Shown here: piece after piece, positions 33,345-43,347 of the stretch
Numbering within the stretch: the stretch's first letter is position 1
Layout: each line of letters opens with the position of its first letter
Assembly: GCF_001484765.1 (NCBI RefSeq)
Contig: NZ_LLXO01000037.1
Span: 1 to 43,443, forward strand
DNA from: Entomohabitans teleogrylli
Lineage (GTDB): Bacteria > Pseudomonadota > Gammaproteobacteria > Enterobacterales > Enterobacteriaceae
Direction of reading: 5' to 3'
DNA: 43,443 nt
Notes under the pieces: generated by a model
What the model saw: the letters and a program-made list of their open reading frames with translations, nothing else
Database searches by the model: none
What the model was told of the DNA's origin: nothing
Translations under genes and position numbers: made by a program

Positions 33345-33381
33345 AAAAAAAAACCGCAAGCCGTTTATAGCTACGCGGCTT
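33345..33381 (-). terminator. terminator of the tRNA-fMet operon
   Basis: On the minus strand AAGCCG pairs with CGGCTT across a 12-base loop and is followed by GCGG and nine Ts. It lies about 45 bp beyond the 3' end of the last tRNA. Confidence 0.75.
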
Positions 33382-33424
33382 CTTATATTCTAAGGACTTG
33401 TACGGACGCCTTAAAACAACGAGT

Positions 33425-33501
<77 letters not shown>

Positions 33502-33561
33502 TCCGTCTTTATACCTGATGTGGTTTGCGCCACCGGTATAAACTTCTCAAATTGTCTTAAT

Positions 33562-33638
<77 letters not shown>

Positions 33639-33651
33639 TCCGTGGGTGCGC

Positions 33652-33679
33652 AATATACTCTGCTGACTCGTCAATGCAA
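33652..33679 (-). promoter_or_regulatory. promoter of the tRNA-fMet operon
   Basis: On the minus strand: -35 TTGCAT (33674-33679), a 16 bp spacer and -10 TATATT (33652-33657), followed by a GCGC discriminator as is usual for stringently controlled stable-RNA promoters. Confidence 0.7.
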
Positions 33680-33846
33680 CCTTTTTTTAAAATAATTCGC
33701 TGATTTCAGGTTCAAATGCTGAAATATAACCCTGATTGGCGTTTTTTTATGCGACCCGCACACTTCCGGGCGGAACGCATTTCAATAGCCGCACGGGTTT
33801 GCTATCTTCGCGAAGCATCTGCTGTAACTGATATGACGAGAGAATA

Positions 33847-34947
33847 ATGAAAGGACGTTGGCTTAACTACCTGTTTACTGGCGCGATGATTGCTGTTCTG
33901 GCCGCCTGTTCCTCCAAACCGACCGATCGCGGCCAGCAATATAAAGATGGCAAACTGACCCAGCCTTTCTCGCTGGTGAACCAGCCTGACGCCGTCGGCG
34001 TGCCGATTAACGCCGGTGATTTTGTCGAGCAGGTGAGGCAGATTCGCAGCGCATCCCCGCGGCTCTATAATAACCAGAACAGTGTCTACAGCGCCGTTCA
34101 GGAGTGGCTGCGCGCTGGCGGCGACACCCGTAGTCTGCGCCAGTTTGGCCTTGACGCCTGGCAGATGGAAGGCGCCGATAACTACGGCAACGTCCAGTTT
34201 ACCGGTTACTACACGCCGGTTATTGAAGCGCGTCGCACCCGGCAGGGCGCATTCCAGTATCCCATCTACCGTATGCCGCCGAAACGTGGCCGCCTGCCTT
34301 CCCGGGCGCAGATTTATGCCGGCGCTCTGAGCGATAAGTATATTCTGGCGTACAGCAATTCGCTGATGGATAACTTTATTATGGATGTCCAGGGCAGCGG
34401 CTATGTCGATTTTGGCGATGGTACCCCGCTGACCTTCTTTGGCTATGCCGGGAAAAACGGCCACGGCTATTACAGTATTGGTAAGGTGTTGATCGATCGC
34501 GGCGAAGTAAAGCGCGAAGATATGTCGATGCAGGCCATCCGCCACTGGGGCGAAACCCACAGCGAGGCCGAAGTGCGCGAGCTGCTGGAGCAGAATCCGT
34601 CATTTGTGTTCTTTAAACCAGAAGTGTATGCGCCGGTGAAAGGCGCCAGCGCCGTGCCGCTGGTTGGCCGCGCATCGGTGGCGTCGGATCGTTCGATTAT
34701 TCCGGCCGGCACTACGCTGCTGACCGAAGTACCGCTGCTGGATAACAACGGCAAATTTACCGGGCAGTACGAGCTGCGAGTAATGGTGGCGCTGGATGTC
34801 GGCGGCGCGATTAAAGGGCAGCACTTCGATATTTACCAGGGGATTGGCCCGGAAGCCGGACATCGTGCCGGCTGGTATAATCACTATGGCCGCGTCTGGG
34901 TGCTGAAAACGGCGCCGGGAGCCGGCACCAGCGTATTTAACGGTTAA
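33847..34947 (+). CDS. mltA: membrane-bound lytic murein transglycosylase A
   Basis: 366 residues with a lipoprotein signal (lipobox LAAC, Cys21). The MltA double-psi beta-barrel domain contains FTGYYTPVIEARR, and the C-terminal 3D domain has ALDVGGAIKGQHFDIYQG with the presumed catalytic aspartate (Asp328 of the precursor). It cleaves glycan strands to 1,6-anhydro products at the outer membrane. A GC hairpin (GACGGG / CCCGTC, 34959-34981) follows. It is ordinary chromosomal backbone beside the tRNA site. Confidence 0.97.
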   Translation: MKGRWLNYLFTGAMIAVLAACSSKPTDRGQQYKDGKLTQPFSLVNQPDAVGVPINAGDFVEQVRQIRSASPRLYNNQNSVYSAVQEWLRAGGDTRSLRQFGLDAWQMEGADNYGNVQFTGYYTPVIEARRTRQGAFQYPIYRMPPKRGRLPSRAQIYAGALSDKYILAYSNSLMDNFIMDVQGSGYVDFGDGTPLTFFGYAGKNGHGYYSIGKVLIDRGEVKREDMSMQAIRHWGETHSEAEVRELLEQNPSFVFFKPEVYAPVKGASAVPLVGRASVASDRSIIPAGTTLLTEVPLLDNNGKFTGQYELRVMVALDVGGAIKGQHFDIYQGIGPEAGHRAGWYNHYGRVWVLKTAPGAGTSVFNG

Positions 34948-35085
34948 CTTTTACGTCTGACGGGGCAGCGACTGTCCCGTCGGCGTTACTATCCTGTCTC
35001 CATGCCTTTCTGACGGCGCGTGCCGCCAGAGGGGGCGTCATGTATAATCAGCCGGTTTTTTCATTGCTCTTTTCCGAGGTTTATC

Positions 35086-35901
35086 ATGTCCGCACCGCTT
35101 TCCGATGCCTGGCTGCAGCGTTTTGGCGGCACCGCCCGCCTGTATGGCAACGACGCGCTGGCGCTTTTTGCCGCTTCCCATATTTGCGTTATTGGTATTG
35201 GCGGGGTGGGATCCTGGGCGGCTGAGGCGCTGGCGCGTACCGGGATTGGCGCGATTACGCTGATTGATATGGACGATGTCTGCGTAACCAATACCAATCG
35301 CCAGATCCATGCCCTGAGCGGTAATGTCGGGCTGGCGAAGGCTGAGGTGATGGCCGAACGTATCCGCCTGATTAACCCTGAATGCGTCGTTACGGTGATC
35401 GACGACTTTGTGACGGCGGACAATGTGGCGCAATATCTGGATCGCGGGTTCAGCTATGTGATTGATGCTATTGATAGCGTGCGCCCCAAGGCGGCGCTGA
35501 TCGCCTGGTGCCGACGCAACAAGATCCCGCTGGTAACCACGGGTGGAGCGGGGGGGCAGATCGATCCTACGCAGATCCAGGTGGCCGATCTGGCGAAAAC
35601 CATTCAGGATCCGCTGGCGGCGAAACTGCGTGAAAGGCTGAAGAGCGATTTTGGCGTAGTGAAGAACAGCAAAGGGAAACTGGGGGTAGACTGTGTTTTC
35701 TCGACGGAAGCGCTGGTTTACCCGCAGGCGGATGGCTCAGTGTGCGCGGCGAAGAGCACCGCAGAGGGGCCAAAGCGGATGGACTGCGCCTCCGGCTTTG
35801 GCGCGGCCACGATGGTGACCGCCAGCTTTGGTTTTGTGGCGGTATCCCATGCCCTGAAGAAAATGATGGCGAAGTCGCAGCGCCAGCAATCAGCCGCCTG
35901 A
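35086..35901 (+). CDS. tcdA: tRNA threonylcarbamoyladenosine dehydratase TcdA
   Basis: 271 residues of the ThiF/HesA E1-like family. The nucleotide-binding loop is in [20 protein letters not shown], followed by [15 protein letters not shown]. TcdA cyclises t6A37 to ct6A in tRNAs, with sulfur-transfer partners CsdA/CsdE nearby. I chose ATG 35086 (behind CGAGGTTTATC) rather than an upstream in-frame start at 35020, because it gives the usual length. The end overlaps convergent csdE by 12 nt. Confidence 0.96.
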   Translation: MSAPLSDAWLQRFGGTARLYGNDALALFAASHICVIGIGGVGSWAAEALARTGIGAITLIDMDDVCVTNTNRQIHALSGNVGLAKAEVMAERIRLINPECVVTVIDDFVTADNVAQYLDRGFSYVIDAIDSVRPKAALIAWCRRNKIPLVTTGGAGGQIDPTQIQVADLAKTIQDPLAAKLRERLKSDFGVVKNSKGKLGVDCVFSTEALVYPQADGSVCAAKSTAEGPKRMDCASGFGAATMVTASFGFVAVSHALKKMMAKSQRQQSAA

Positions 35902-36342
35902 CGCCGCTTGCGCTGCCCGGCGAACGGCGTCGGCCAGCGCCGCCAGCCCCTGGCTGCGCGATGCGCTGAGCTGCCCCTGCAGTCCCAGTTCGTTGAATAA
36001 CGCCAGCGGATCTGTCGCCGCAATCTGCGATGCCGTTTTGCCCTCCACGGCGGTCAGCAGTACTGCCAGCAGCCCACGAACAATACGCCCTTCACTGTCG
36101 CCGTAGAAGTGCAGTCGCCCGTCAGGCCGACGCTGCCAGCCGAGCCAGACGCGGTTTTCGCATCCAGACACCTCTATTGATGGGGTTTTGAGTTCCGGCG
36201 CCAGCGCCGGGAGCTGTTTACCCAGCAGAATCAACTGGCGGTATTTTTCTTCCCACTGTTGTGCCGCGCAGAAGGTCTGGCGTAGCGTCTGGTCGGTAAT
36301 TGTGCTGCCGAACGGATGTTCGGTTGAGTTGGCATGGGTCAT
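35890..36342 (-). CDS. csdE: sulfur acceptor protein CsdE (SufE-like)
   Basis: 150 residues of the SufE fold with the sulfur-accepting cysteine at residue 61 in [11 protein letters not shown]. It takes persulfide sulfur from CsdA and is linked to TcdA. It starts directly after the csdA stop, forming a csdA-csdE operon. Confidence 0.96.
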   Translation of the reverse strand: MTHANSTEHPFGSTITDQTLRQTFCAAQQWEEKYRQLILLGKQLPALAPELKTPSIEVSGCENRVWLGWQRRPDGRLHFYGDSEGRIVRGLLAVLLTAVEGKTASQIAATDPLALFNELGLQGQLSASRSQGLAALADAVRRAAQAASGG

Positions 36343-37548
36343 TCAGTCCACCAGTAAATCAAGCGCCCGGTCGACGGCATCCACTAATGCCTCGACATCC
36401 TGGCGGGTGTTCCAGGGTGCAAAAGAAGCGCGTAGTGTACCACTTAGCCCGAGCGCCGCCAGCAGCGGTTGAGCGCAGTGCTGCCCGGCACGCAGCGCGA
36501 TACCTGCTTCGGCCAGCAGCGTCGCCATATCGCCATGGTGAACGCCATCGAAGTTGAAGGCCAGCAGGCTGGCATCCTGACAGCGCAGGCTACGGAAGCC
36601 CGGGCGCAGGGCCAGGGCCTCTTCCGCCAGGGTGGCCAGCCCGCGGCAATACTGCTCCGCCTGGGCCATGTCGATACCGGCAAGCCACTCCAGCGCCGCA
36701 TTCAGGCCAATTACGCCGGCGATGTTCGGCGTACCTGCCTCAAATCGCCACGGGGCTTCCCGGGGAGTAAAACCGTCAAAACTGACCTGGCTGAGCATTT
36801 TTCCGCCTCCCTGCCAGGGCGGCATCTCATCGAGCAGCGCCTGTTTGGCGTATAACACGCCAATACCGGTCGGGCCGTAAAGTTTATGGCCGGAAAAGGC
36901 GTAGAAATCGATATCCAGCGCCTGCACATCCGGGGCATGGTGAACCGCGCCCTGGGCGCCATCCACGACCACTACGGCGCCGGCGGCGTGCGCCAGAGCG
37001 ATGGCCCGCGGCAGATCCGGGCAGCCTCCGGTGACGTTGGACATTTGCCCCAGCGCCAGAATGCGGCTGCGGGAATTCAGCAGCGCCGGCAGACGTTGCA
37101 GATCGGGCAGACGATCGCCGCCCAGGGGAAGTTTCACCACTCTGGCGCCGGTCTGCTGCGCGACCATCAGCCAGGGCACCAGATTGGCATGGTGTTCCGC
37201 CTCGCTGACGATAATCTCATCGCCGGGTTGCAGGCGCTCCCGGGCGTAGCTGCTGGCCACCAGATTGAGAGATTCCGTGGTGCCGCGGGTCCAGATAATT
37301 TCATGCGCCGAACGAGCGTTAAGCCACGCGGCAACGGTTTGCCGGGCGGCTTCGTAACGATCCGTCAGGCTGCGGGCATGGGGGGACTGGCCACGATGCA
37401 CGCTACCGCTTTCCTGAAGATAGAAATCGCGGGTCGCGTCGAAAACCGCCTGTGGTTTCAAGGCCGTGGCGGCGATGTCCAGATAAACCCCGGCGTCGGC
37501 CAGGGCCGGAAAGGCGGCCCGAAACAGGGTGGGATTAAATGCTTTCAT
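36343..37548 (-). CDS. csdA: cysteine desulfurase CsdA
   Basis: 401 residues, group II NifS/SufS-like PLP enzyme. PLP lysine 222 is in AFSGHKLYGPTG, the active-site cysteine 358 in RAGQHCAQPLL, and PLP-contact histidines in SEAEHHANLVPW. It removes sulfur from cysteine and passes it to CsdE. It is first in the csdA-csdE operon and divergent from ygdI. Confidence 0.97.
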   Translation of the reverse strand: MKAFNPTLFRAAFPALADAGVYLDIAATALKPQAVFDATRDFYLQESGSVHRGQSPHARSLTDRYEAARQTVAAWLNARSAHEIIWTRGTTESLNLVASSYARERLQPGDEIIVSEAEHHANLVPWLMVAQQTGARVVKLPLGGDRLPDLQRLPALLNSRSRILALGQMSNVTGGCPDLPRAIALAHAAGAVVVVDGAQGAVHHAPDVQALDIDFYAFSGHKLYGPTGIGVLYAKQALLDEMPPWQGGGKMLSQVSFDGFTPREAPWRFEAGTPNIAGVIGLNAALEWLAGIDMAQAEQYCRGLATLAEEALALRPGFRSLRCQDASLLAFNFDGVHHGDMATLLAEAGIALRAGQHCAQPLLAALGLSGTLRASFAPWNTRQDVEALVDAVDRALDLLVD

Positions 37549-37739
37549 GAATATCCTCGCGTCGATGGCCGATCGTGGCCTATTTTCAGACGGCGGACAA
37601 GAGCCGGTGATGGTTCGGAATCGTCTGTTTCTGCGGGCAGTATGTAATCAGTTTGTTATGCTATTTATTGTCGGGCGTTTGATTTGCCCTGTTAATAAAT
37701 GAGAGCTGCATAGCATTAATCACTACAAGGAGAACAACG

Positions 37740-37967
37740 ATGAACAAGACTGCCGCTGTAATTTCTGCCTGTATGATGACCTTCGCGCTTGCCGCCTGTT
37801 CAGGCTCTAACTATGTCATGCACACCAATGACGGGCGGACCATTGTTGCGGATGGTAAACCGACGACGGACGACGATACCGGTATGATCAAGTATAAAGA
37901 CGCCAATGGCAACCAGCAGCAAATTAACCGTTCTGATGTGAAAGAGATGGTTGAACTCAATAACTAA
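37740..37967 (+). CDS. ygdI: small lipoprotein YgdI (DUF903)
   Basis: 75 residues with lipobox LAAC (Cys20) and the YgdI/YgdR domain motif YVMHTNDGRTIVADGKP. A strong ribosome-binding site (AAGGAGAA) precedes the ATG. It is an envelope lipoprotein of unknown function. Confidence 0.95.
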   Translation: MNKTAAVISACMMTFALAACSGSNYVMHTNDGRTIVADGKPTTDDDTGMIKYKDANGNQQQINRSDVKEMVELNN

Positions 37968-37993
37968 CGCCGCTTTTTGACATAAAAATGGTT

Positions 37994-38019
37994 ACCGGCG
38001 CCCCTCTGTGGGCGCCGGT
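37994..38019 (+). terminator. terminator of ygdI
   Basis: A perfect 10 bp stem ACCGGCGCCC / GGGCGCCGGT with a six-base loop, followed by TGCGTTTTGCG. It faces the 3' end of gcvB, which has its own terminator. Confidence 0.75.
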
Positions 38020-38033
38020 TGCGTTTTGCGGGC

Positions 38034-38235
38034 AAAAAAAAGCACCGCGAAAGCGGTGCTACATTAATCACTATGGACAGACAGGGTAAATGTACAGGAA
38101 GTGAAATAAGGTAGCCTTGCTACCGGGGTCTGAATCGCCAGACCAATTTGCAAACACAACAACACAACATCACAACCGTAAGCCAAAAGCCCTTCAGGCC
38201 ACGCCTGAAACACTTTTCGTTCCGGCTCAGGAAGT
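38034..38235 (-). ncRNA. gcvB: small regulatory RNA GcvB
   Basis: About 202 nt, starting ACTTCCTGAGCCGGAACG, with the G/U-rich R1 seed region (GTTGTGATGTTGTGTTGTTG) that pairs with many amino-acid transport mRNAs through Hfq. It ends with hairpin AGCACCGC-ttt-GCGGTGCT and eight Ts (38034-38060). It is divergent from gcvA, as in E. coli. The early segment between the start and R1 differs somewhat from E. coli. Confidence 0.97.
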
Positions 38236-38241
38236 GGCGCC

Positions 38242-38270
38242 ACTATAGGTATTTGCTGGTGCATCCACAA
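38242..38270 (-). promoter_or_regulatory. gcvB promoter
   Basis: -35 TTGTGG (38265-38270), a 17 bp spacer and -10 TATAGT (38242-38247), placing the start near 38235. GcvA is known to activate gcvB from the gap shared with gcvA; I did not locate its sites exactly. Confidence 0.75.
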
Positions 38271-38361
38271 CGGACAATTTATAATGCCTCAGATAAAAAA
38301 AACTAATAGGTTAATGGCTTAATCTATTTGTTAAATTCCTTAACATTCGAACCACACAATC

Positions 38362-39279
38362 ATGTCCAAGCGATTGCCTCCACTTAATGCATTACGTGCG
38401 TTTGACGCCGCGGCCCGCCACTTGAGTTTTACCCGGGCGGCGGAAGAGTTGTTTGTGACTCAGGCTGCGGTCAGCCATCAGATCAAATCCCTGGAGGATT
38501 TTCTGGGGCTGAAATTGTTCCGACGGCGCAACCGTTCGCTGTTGCTCACAGAGGAGGGGCAGAGCTATTTTCTCGAAATCAAAGAGATCTTCTCACTATT
38601 GACCGAAGCTACCCGCAAACTGCAGGCGCGCAGCGCCAAAGGGGCATTGACGGTGAGTCTACTGCCCAGCTTCGCTATTCACTGGCTGGTGCCGCGTCTG
38701 GCCAGTTTTAATAACGCCTGGCCCGGCATTGATGTGCGTATCCAGGCCGTCGATCGTCAGGAAGATAAACTGGCGGATGATGTGGACGTGGCGATTTTCT
38801 ATGGCCGCGGCAACTGGCCGGGGCTACGGGTGGAAAAGCTGTATGCTGAATATTTGCTGCCAGTCTGTTCGCCGCTATTGTTAACCGGCGACAAACCCCT
38901 GAAGCGTCCGGAGGATCTGGCGCGCCAGACGCTGTTGCATGACGCCTCGCGGCGCGACTGGCAGGCCTATACTCGCCAATTGGGCCTGGCGCATATAAAT
39001 GTTCAGCAGGGGCCGATTTTCAGCCACAGCGCAATGGTGCTGCAGGCGGCTATCCACGGCCAGGGCGTGGCGCTGGCGAACAATGTGATGGCCCAGTCAG
39101 AAATCGAAGCCGGGCGACTGGTGTGCCCGTTCAATGATGTTCTGGTAAGTAAAAACGCTTTTTATCTGGTTTGTCATGACAGCCAGGCAGAACTGGGTAA
39201 AATAGCGGCCTTCCGGCAATGGATTCTGGCGAAAGCAGCCAGCGAGCAGGAAAAATTTCGCTTTCGCTATGAGCAATAG
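38362..39279 (+). CDS. gcvA: LysR-type regulator GcvA
   Basis: 305 residues. An N-terminal winged helix-turn-helix (LNALRAFDAAARHLSFTRAA, FVTQAAVSHQIKSLE) is followed by a LysR substrate-binding domain. It controls the glycine cleavage genes and gcvB, divergently transcribed just upstream. Length and sequence match the Enterobacteriaceae family. Confidence 0.97.
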   Translation: MSKRLPPLNALRAFDAAARHLSFTRAAEELFVTQAAVSHQIKSLEDFLGLKLFRRRNRSLLLTEEGQSYFLEIKEIFSLLTEATRKLQARSAKGALTVSLLPSFAIHWLVPRLASFNNAWPGIDVRIQAVDRQEDKLADDVDVAIFYGRGNWPGLRVEKLYAEYLLPVCSPLLLTGDKPLKRPEDLARQTLLHDASRRDWQAYTRQLGLAHINVQQGPIFSHSAMVLQAAIHGQGVALANNVMAQSEIEAGRLVCPFNDVLVSKNAFYLVCHDSQAELGKIAAFRQWILAKAASEQEKFRFRYEQ

Positions 39280-39327
39280 ATACTGTTTTCGCGCCTCCTG
39301 CGGCGCGCATGACTTTAGGGTTCCATC

Positions 39328-39723
39328 ATGACCAGCCGTTTTATGCTGATATTTGCCGCCATCAGCGGCTTCATTTTTGTTGCGCTGGGCGCTTTTGGCG
39401 CTCATGTTCTCAGTAAATCCCTTGGCGCCGTGGAAATGGCCTGGTTACGTACCGGACTCGAGTATCAGGCGTTTCATACCCTGGCGATTCTCGGGCTGGC
39501 GGTGGCCATGCAGCGCCGTATTAGCATCTGGTTCTACTGGAGCAGCGTGTTTCTGGCGCTGGGAACGGTGCTGTTCAGCGGCAGTTTGTACTGCCTGGCG
39601 CTTTCTCATCTGCGCCTGTGGGCGTTTGTCACCCCGGTTGGGGGCGTCAGTTTTCTGGTCGGCTGGGTGTTGATGTTTATTGGTGCGCTGCGCCTGAAAC
39701 GTAAAGGCGTGGGTAATGAATAA
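39328..39723 (+). CDS. ygdD: DUF423 inner-membrane protein YgdD
   Basis: 131 residues with four hydrophobic helices and the DUF423 opening [20 protein letters not shown]. Function is unknown. The stop overlaps the start of rlmM by 8 nt, so the two are coupled. Confidence 0.95.
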   Translation: MTSRFMLIFAAISGFIFVALGAFGAHVLSKSLGAVEMAWLRTGLEYQAFHTLAILGLAVAMQRRISIWFYWSSVFLALGTVLFSGSLYCLALSHLRLWAFVTPVGGVSFLVGWVLMFIGALRLKRKGVGNE

Positions 39724-40816
39724 GGTCATTCTGTACTGCCGTCCAGGGTTTGAAAAAGAGTGCGCGGCAGAGATTACTGACAAAGCCGCGCAGCGCGAGG
39801 TATATGGTTTTGCCCGGGTAAAAGAGCATTCCGGCTATGTTATTTTTGAATGTTACCAGCCTGGCGAGGCGGATAAACTGGGGCGCGAACTGCCTTTCAG
39901 CTCGCTGATCTTTGCCCGCCAGATGATCGTTGCCGGCGAACTGCTCAAAGATCTGCCGCCGGAAGATCGTATTACGCCGATCGTCGCAGCGCTACAGGGT
40001 GCCGTGGAAAAAGGCGGCGAGCTGCGCGTTGAAGTGGCGGATACCAATGAAAGCAAAGAGCTGATGAAGTTCTGCCGCAAGTTTACTGTGCCGCTGCGCG
40101 CGGCGCTGCGCGATGCGAAGATCCTGACCTCTTACGAAACCGCGAAGCGGCCAGTGGTGCATCTGTTTTTTATCGCCCCGGGCTGCTGCTATGCGGGCTA
40201 TTCCTACAGCAATAATAATTCGCCCTTCTATATGGGGATTCCGCGCCTGAAGTTTCCATCCGACGCGCCGAGCCGCTCAACGCTGAAACTGGAAGAGGCG
40301 TTTCATGTATTTATTCCCGCTGATGAGTGGGATGAGCGTCTGGCGAACGGGATGTATGCCGTGGATCTCGGTGCCTGTCCCGGCGGCTGGACCTATCAAC
40401 TGGTGAAGCGCAACATGTGGGTTTACTCCATTGATAACGGGCCGATGGCGCAAAGTCTGATGGATACCGGGCAGGTGACCTGGCTGCGCGAGGATGGTTT
40501 CAGGTATCGTCCGACGCGCAGCAATATCTCCTGGATGGTGTGCGATATGGTGGAAAGGCCGGCGAAGGTCACCGCGCGGATGGCGGAGTGGCTGGTCAAC
40601 GGCTGGTGCCGGGAGACTATTTTTAACCTCAAACTGCCGATGAAAAAGCGCTATGAGGAGCTGTCGAACAACCTGGCGTCGCTGCGTGAGCAACTGGAAA
40701 AGCACGGTATTAATGCGCAGATTCAGGCCCGGCAGTTGTACCACGATCGTGAAGAGGTCACGGTACATGTGCGTCGTATCTGGGCCGCTGTAGGAGGGCG
40801 CCGGGATGAGCGGTAG
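39716..40816 (+). CDS. rlmM: 23S rRNA 2'-O-ribose C2498 methyltransferase RlmM
   Basis: 366 residues: an N-terminal THUMP-type region and a Rossmann-fold methyltransferase with the SAM-binding motif [14 protein letters not shown], then CDMVERPAK and the conserved lysine in [11 protein letters not shown]. It methylates C2498 of 23S rRNA. Confidence 0.97.
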   Translation: MNKVILYCRPGFEKECAAEITDKAAQREVYGFARVKEHSGYVIFECYQPGEADKLGRELPFSSLIFARQMIVAGELLKDLPPEDRITPIVAALQGAVEKGGELRVEVADTNESKELMKFCRKFTVPLRAALRDAKILTSYETAKRPVVHLFFIAPGCCYAGYSYSNNNSPFYMGIPRLKFPSDAPSRSTLKLEEAFHVFIPADEWDERLANGMYAVDLGACPGGWTYQLVKRNMWVYSIDNGPMAQSLMDTGQVTWLREDGFRYRPTRSNISWMVCDMVERPAKVTARMAEWLVNGWCRETIFNLKLPMKKRYEELSNNLASLREQLEKHGINAQIQARQLYHDREEVTVHVRRIWAAVGGRRDER

Positions 40817-40875
40817 AGTTTGCTCAGGCTTGTAACGTGCTGCTATCTGCCGTTAGCCGGTAACTAACAGAAGAA

Positions 40876-40902
40876 AGGGGGCTCATGATAGCCTCTTTTT
40901 TT
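40876..40902 (+). terminator. terminator of the ygdD-rlmM operon
   Basis: A GGGGGCT-catgat-AGCCTC-type hairpin ending in seven Ts, 60 bp after the rlmM stop. Between it and the xni stop lies a GC-rich stretch with a small hairpin AGTGGT-aaaa-ACCACT (40955-40970); no gene is seen. Confidence 0.75.
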
Positions 40903-41009
40903 ATTTATTGCGGAACAGGAGCTTGCTGAGCAGCAAAGGCGGAGCGCCGGCCACAGTGGTAAAAACCACTATCGTCGCCGGGGCCGGCTGCCGGGTGTGC
41001 AGGGCAAAA

Positions 41010-41771
41010 TCACGCCTCGCGATGGAGCCGCAACTGCTGCAAATTGCCGTCCATGGTTAAATCTGTCTGTAGCCGGGCGACCCGGCGGCAAATAAATGCC
41101 ATCTCCTGATGGGTTTCCAGCTTCGAGCGCCATTTCTCCGGCACCTCGTCAAGGTGTTGATAGAGGGTCTCAAGAGTGCTGAACTGGCCGAGAAGCTGAG
41201 CGGCGCTCTTCGGACCGATGCCGGCTACCCCGGGAATTTTACTGCTGCTGATACCTGTCAGCCCCCAGTAATCCGGCAGTTGCGCGGGCGTCACGCCGAA
41301 CTCCCGGGCGATGAAAGGGGCATCGAGCCAGCGCTTCTGAAAGTAGTCACGGATTTGGATGGTCGGGGAAAGCAACTGGCAATAGCCTTTGTCGGTCGAA
41401 ACAATGGTCGCCGTATGGCCCGCCCGGGCCACTTTCACCGCCAGGGTTGCCGCCAGATCGTCCGCCTCGTCGCCGGGAGAGAACCAGCAGGCCACTCCCC
41501 GGCGCTGGAAGGTCTCCTTTAGCGCCGGCAGCTCTTCAGCCAGGGATTCCGGCATTGGCGGTCTGCCGGCTTTGTAATCCGGCAGTATCTGATGCCGCCA
41601 GCCCTCGCGGCGGGACTCATCGTCAAAGACCGCCACTGCATGGGTTGGCTGGCTGTGGGCAATCAACTGTTCCAGCGCGTGGCGACAGGTTTCACTACAC
41701 GGCGACCCCTGTACCGCGTGAATACGGCGAATCAGATTCAGGGCATCAACAATCAATAAATGGACGGTCAT
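41010..41771 (-). CDS. xni: flap endonuclease Xni
   Basis: 253 residues of the 5'-3' exonuclease/FEN fold: [15 protein letters not shown] at the N-terminus, [13 protein letters not shown] and [11 protein letters not shown] (metal-site acidic residues), and the helix-hairpin-helix [15 protein letters not shown]. It cleaves DNA flaps, related to the N-terminal domain of DNA polymerase I. It lies directly after rlmM, convergent with it. Confidence 0.96.
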   Translation of the reverse strand: MTVHLLIVDALNLIRRIHAVQGSPCSETCRHALEQLIAHSQPTHAVAVFDDESRREGWRHQILPDYKAGRPPMPESLAEELPALKETFQRRGVACWFSPGDEADDLAATLAVKVARAGHTATIVSTDKGYCQLLSPTIQIRDYFQKRWLDAPFIAREFGVTPAQLPDYWGLTGISSSKIPGVAGIGPKSAAQLLGQFSTLETLYQHLDEVPEKWRSKLETHQEMAFICRRVARLQTDLTMDGNLQQLRLHREA

Positions 41772-41862
41772 GGCATACGGGTCTGGTGGTTGGGTGTGGG
41801 TACCCTACCATTAGCTGGCGGTAGCGACCATGACCTGGTCGGGAATCGGGAAGACACTTCGC

Positions 41863-41886
41863 AAAAAAACGCCCCGGGGCGGGGCG
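41863..41886 (-). terminator. terminator of sdaB
   Basis: On the minus strand CGCCCC-GCCCC-GGGGCG followed by seven Ts, 30 bp past the sdaB stop. Confidence 0.85.
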
Positions 41887-41915
41887 CAAGTACAGCATAC
41901 TCAAAGCAGGCATGA

Positions 41916-43283
41916 TTAATCGCAGGCGACAATCTTCATCGCCAGACCGCCCTGTGACGTTTCGCGGTATTTGGCATTCATGTCTTTACCGGTTTCGTAC
42001 ATGGTTTCAATCACTTTATCCAGGCACACCCGCGGCTCGCTGGTGCGGCGCAGCGCCATACGGGCGGCGTTTACCGCTTTAACCGCGGCGATCGCGTTAC
42101 GTTCGATACAGGGAACCTGCACCTGGCCGGCGACCGGATCGCAGGTTAGCCCCAGGTTATGCTCCATGCCGATTTCCGCCGCAATGCAAACCTGCGCCGG
42201 ACTACCGCCCAGCAGTTCCGCCAGCCCGGCGGCGGCCATTGAACAGGCGACGCCGACCTCCCCCTGACAGCCGACTTCCGCGCCGGAAATGGAGGCGTTC
42301 ATCTTGTACAGCGAGCCGATAGCGCTGGCCGCCAGCAGGTAGCGGGCAATGGAGTTGGCATTCACTTCACGGATAAACTTGTCGTAATAGGCGAGGACGG
42401 CGGGAACTATACCGCAGGCGCCATTGGTCGGAGCGGTGACTACGCGCCCGCCGGCGGCATTTTCTTCGTTTACCGCCAGAGCGAACATATTGATCCAGTC
42501 CACCACGCTCATCGGGTCGACGGTGGTCTTATCGCTGGTGACCAGCATGCGGCGCAGCGCCGCTGCCCGACGCGGTACGCGCATTTTCCCCGGCAGTACG
42601 CCCTCGGTGCTGATCCCACGTTCAATCCCAGCGCGCATCACTTCCCACACCTGCATCAGATGCTGGTTGAGCGCCTGCTGGCTGTGTATAGCCAGCTCAT
42701 TTTTCATGACCAGCCCGGAAAGCGAGAGGCCGGTCTCTTTACAGTGGCGCTGCAAATCCGCCGCGTTTTTATAAGGATAGGGCACGGTAATATCAGAGGC
42801 CGCAGTCTGACCGAAGTGCGCTTCATCGACAATAAAACCGCCGCCGATCGAGTAATAGGTCTGGCTGTAGAGTGCGGTGTCGCCCGCCAGGGCAGTGATA
42901 CGCATCCCGTTTTCATGCAGGGAAAGGTTGTCAGCATGGAAATTCATACTGGTCGCAACCGAGAAGTCGACTTCGTGACCGCCACCCGCCAGCAGCAGGC
43001 GACCGTGGGTGTTGACGTCCTGAATAAAATCGCCAATCCCGTCAATGTCGACGCTGTCTGGTAGGTTGCCCGCCAGGCCCATAATAATAGCGATATCGGT
43101 GTGGTGCCCTTTGCCGGTCAGCGATAGTGAACCGTAAACGTCCACCACTATGCGGGTAACATCGTGCAATATTCCCTGTTCAATCAGGTCGTCGGTAAAT
43201 TGCTTGCCCGCTTTCATCGGTCCAACGGTATGGGAGCTGGAAGGTCCGATACCGATCTTGAAAATATCAAAAACGCTAATCAT
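41916..43283 (-). CDS. sdaB: L-serine dehydratase 2 (iron-sulfur type)
   Basis: 455 residues. The beta domain opens MISVFDIFKIGIGPSSSHTV, and the alpha domain carries the iron-sulfur cysteines in GCQGEVGVACSM and LTCDPVAG, with PTNGACGIVP. It deaminates serine to pyruvate and ammonia. It follows sdaC by 64 nt, as in E. coli. Confidence 0.96.
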   Translation of the reverse strand: MISVFDIFKIGIGPSSSHTVGPMKAGKQFTDDLIEQGILHDVTRIVVDVYGSLSLTGKGHHTDIAIIMGLAGNLPDSVDIDGIGDFIQDVNTHGRLLLAGGGHEVDFSVATSMNFHADNLSLHENGMRITALAGDTALYSQTYYSIGGGFIVDEAHFGQTAASDITVPYPYKNAADLQRHCKETGLSLSGLVMKNELAIHSQQALNQHLMQVWEVMRAGIERGISTEGVLPGKMRVPRRAAALRRMLVTSDKTTVDPMSVVDWINMFALAVNEENAAGGRVVTAPTNGACGIVPAVLAYYDKFIREVNANSIARYLLAASAIGSLYKMNASISGAEVGCQGEVGVACSMAAAGLAELLGGSPAQVCIAAEIGMEHNLGLTCDPVAGQVQVPCIERNAIAAVKAVNAARMALRRTSEPRVCLDKVIETMYETGKDMNAKYRETSQGGLAMKIVACD

Positions 43284-43318
43284 GTAGCATCCATTCAGGG
43301 TTCAGAGAATGAAACGGC

Positions 43319-43340
43319 GCGCCGCCCGGCTGAGCGGCGC
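43319..43340. other. stem-loop between sdaC and sdaB
   Basis: A perfect 7 bp stem GCGCCGC / GCGGCGC with an eight-base loop in the sdaC-sdaB gap. There is no T-run, so it is more likely an attenuation or processing structure than a full terminator. Confidence 0.5.
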
Positions 43341-43347
43341 AGTGCTG

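Noticed and set aside
33802..34560. A 252-codon minus-strand frame
   Set aside because: It is antisense to mltA, whose protein is clearly conserved; the frame follows from GC-rich codon use.
36886..37647. A 253-codon plus-strand frame
   Set aside because: It is antisense to csdA; no recognisable protein.
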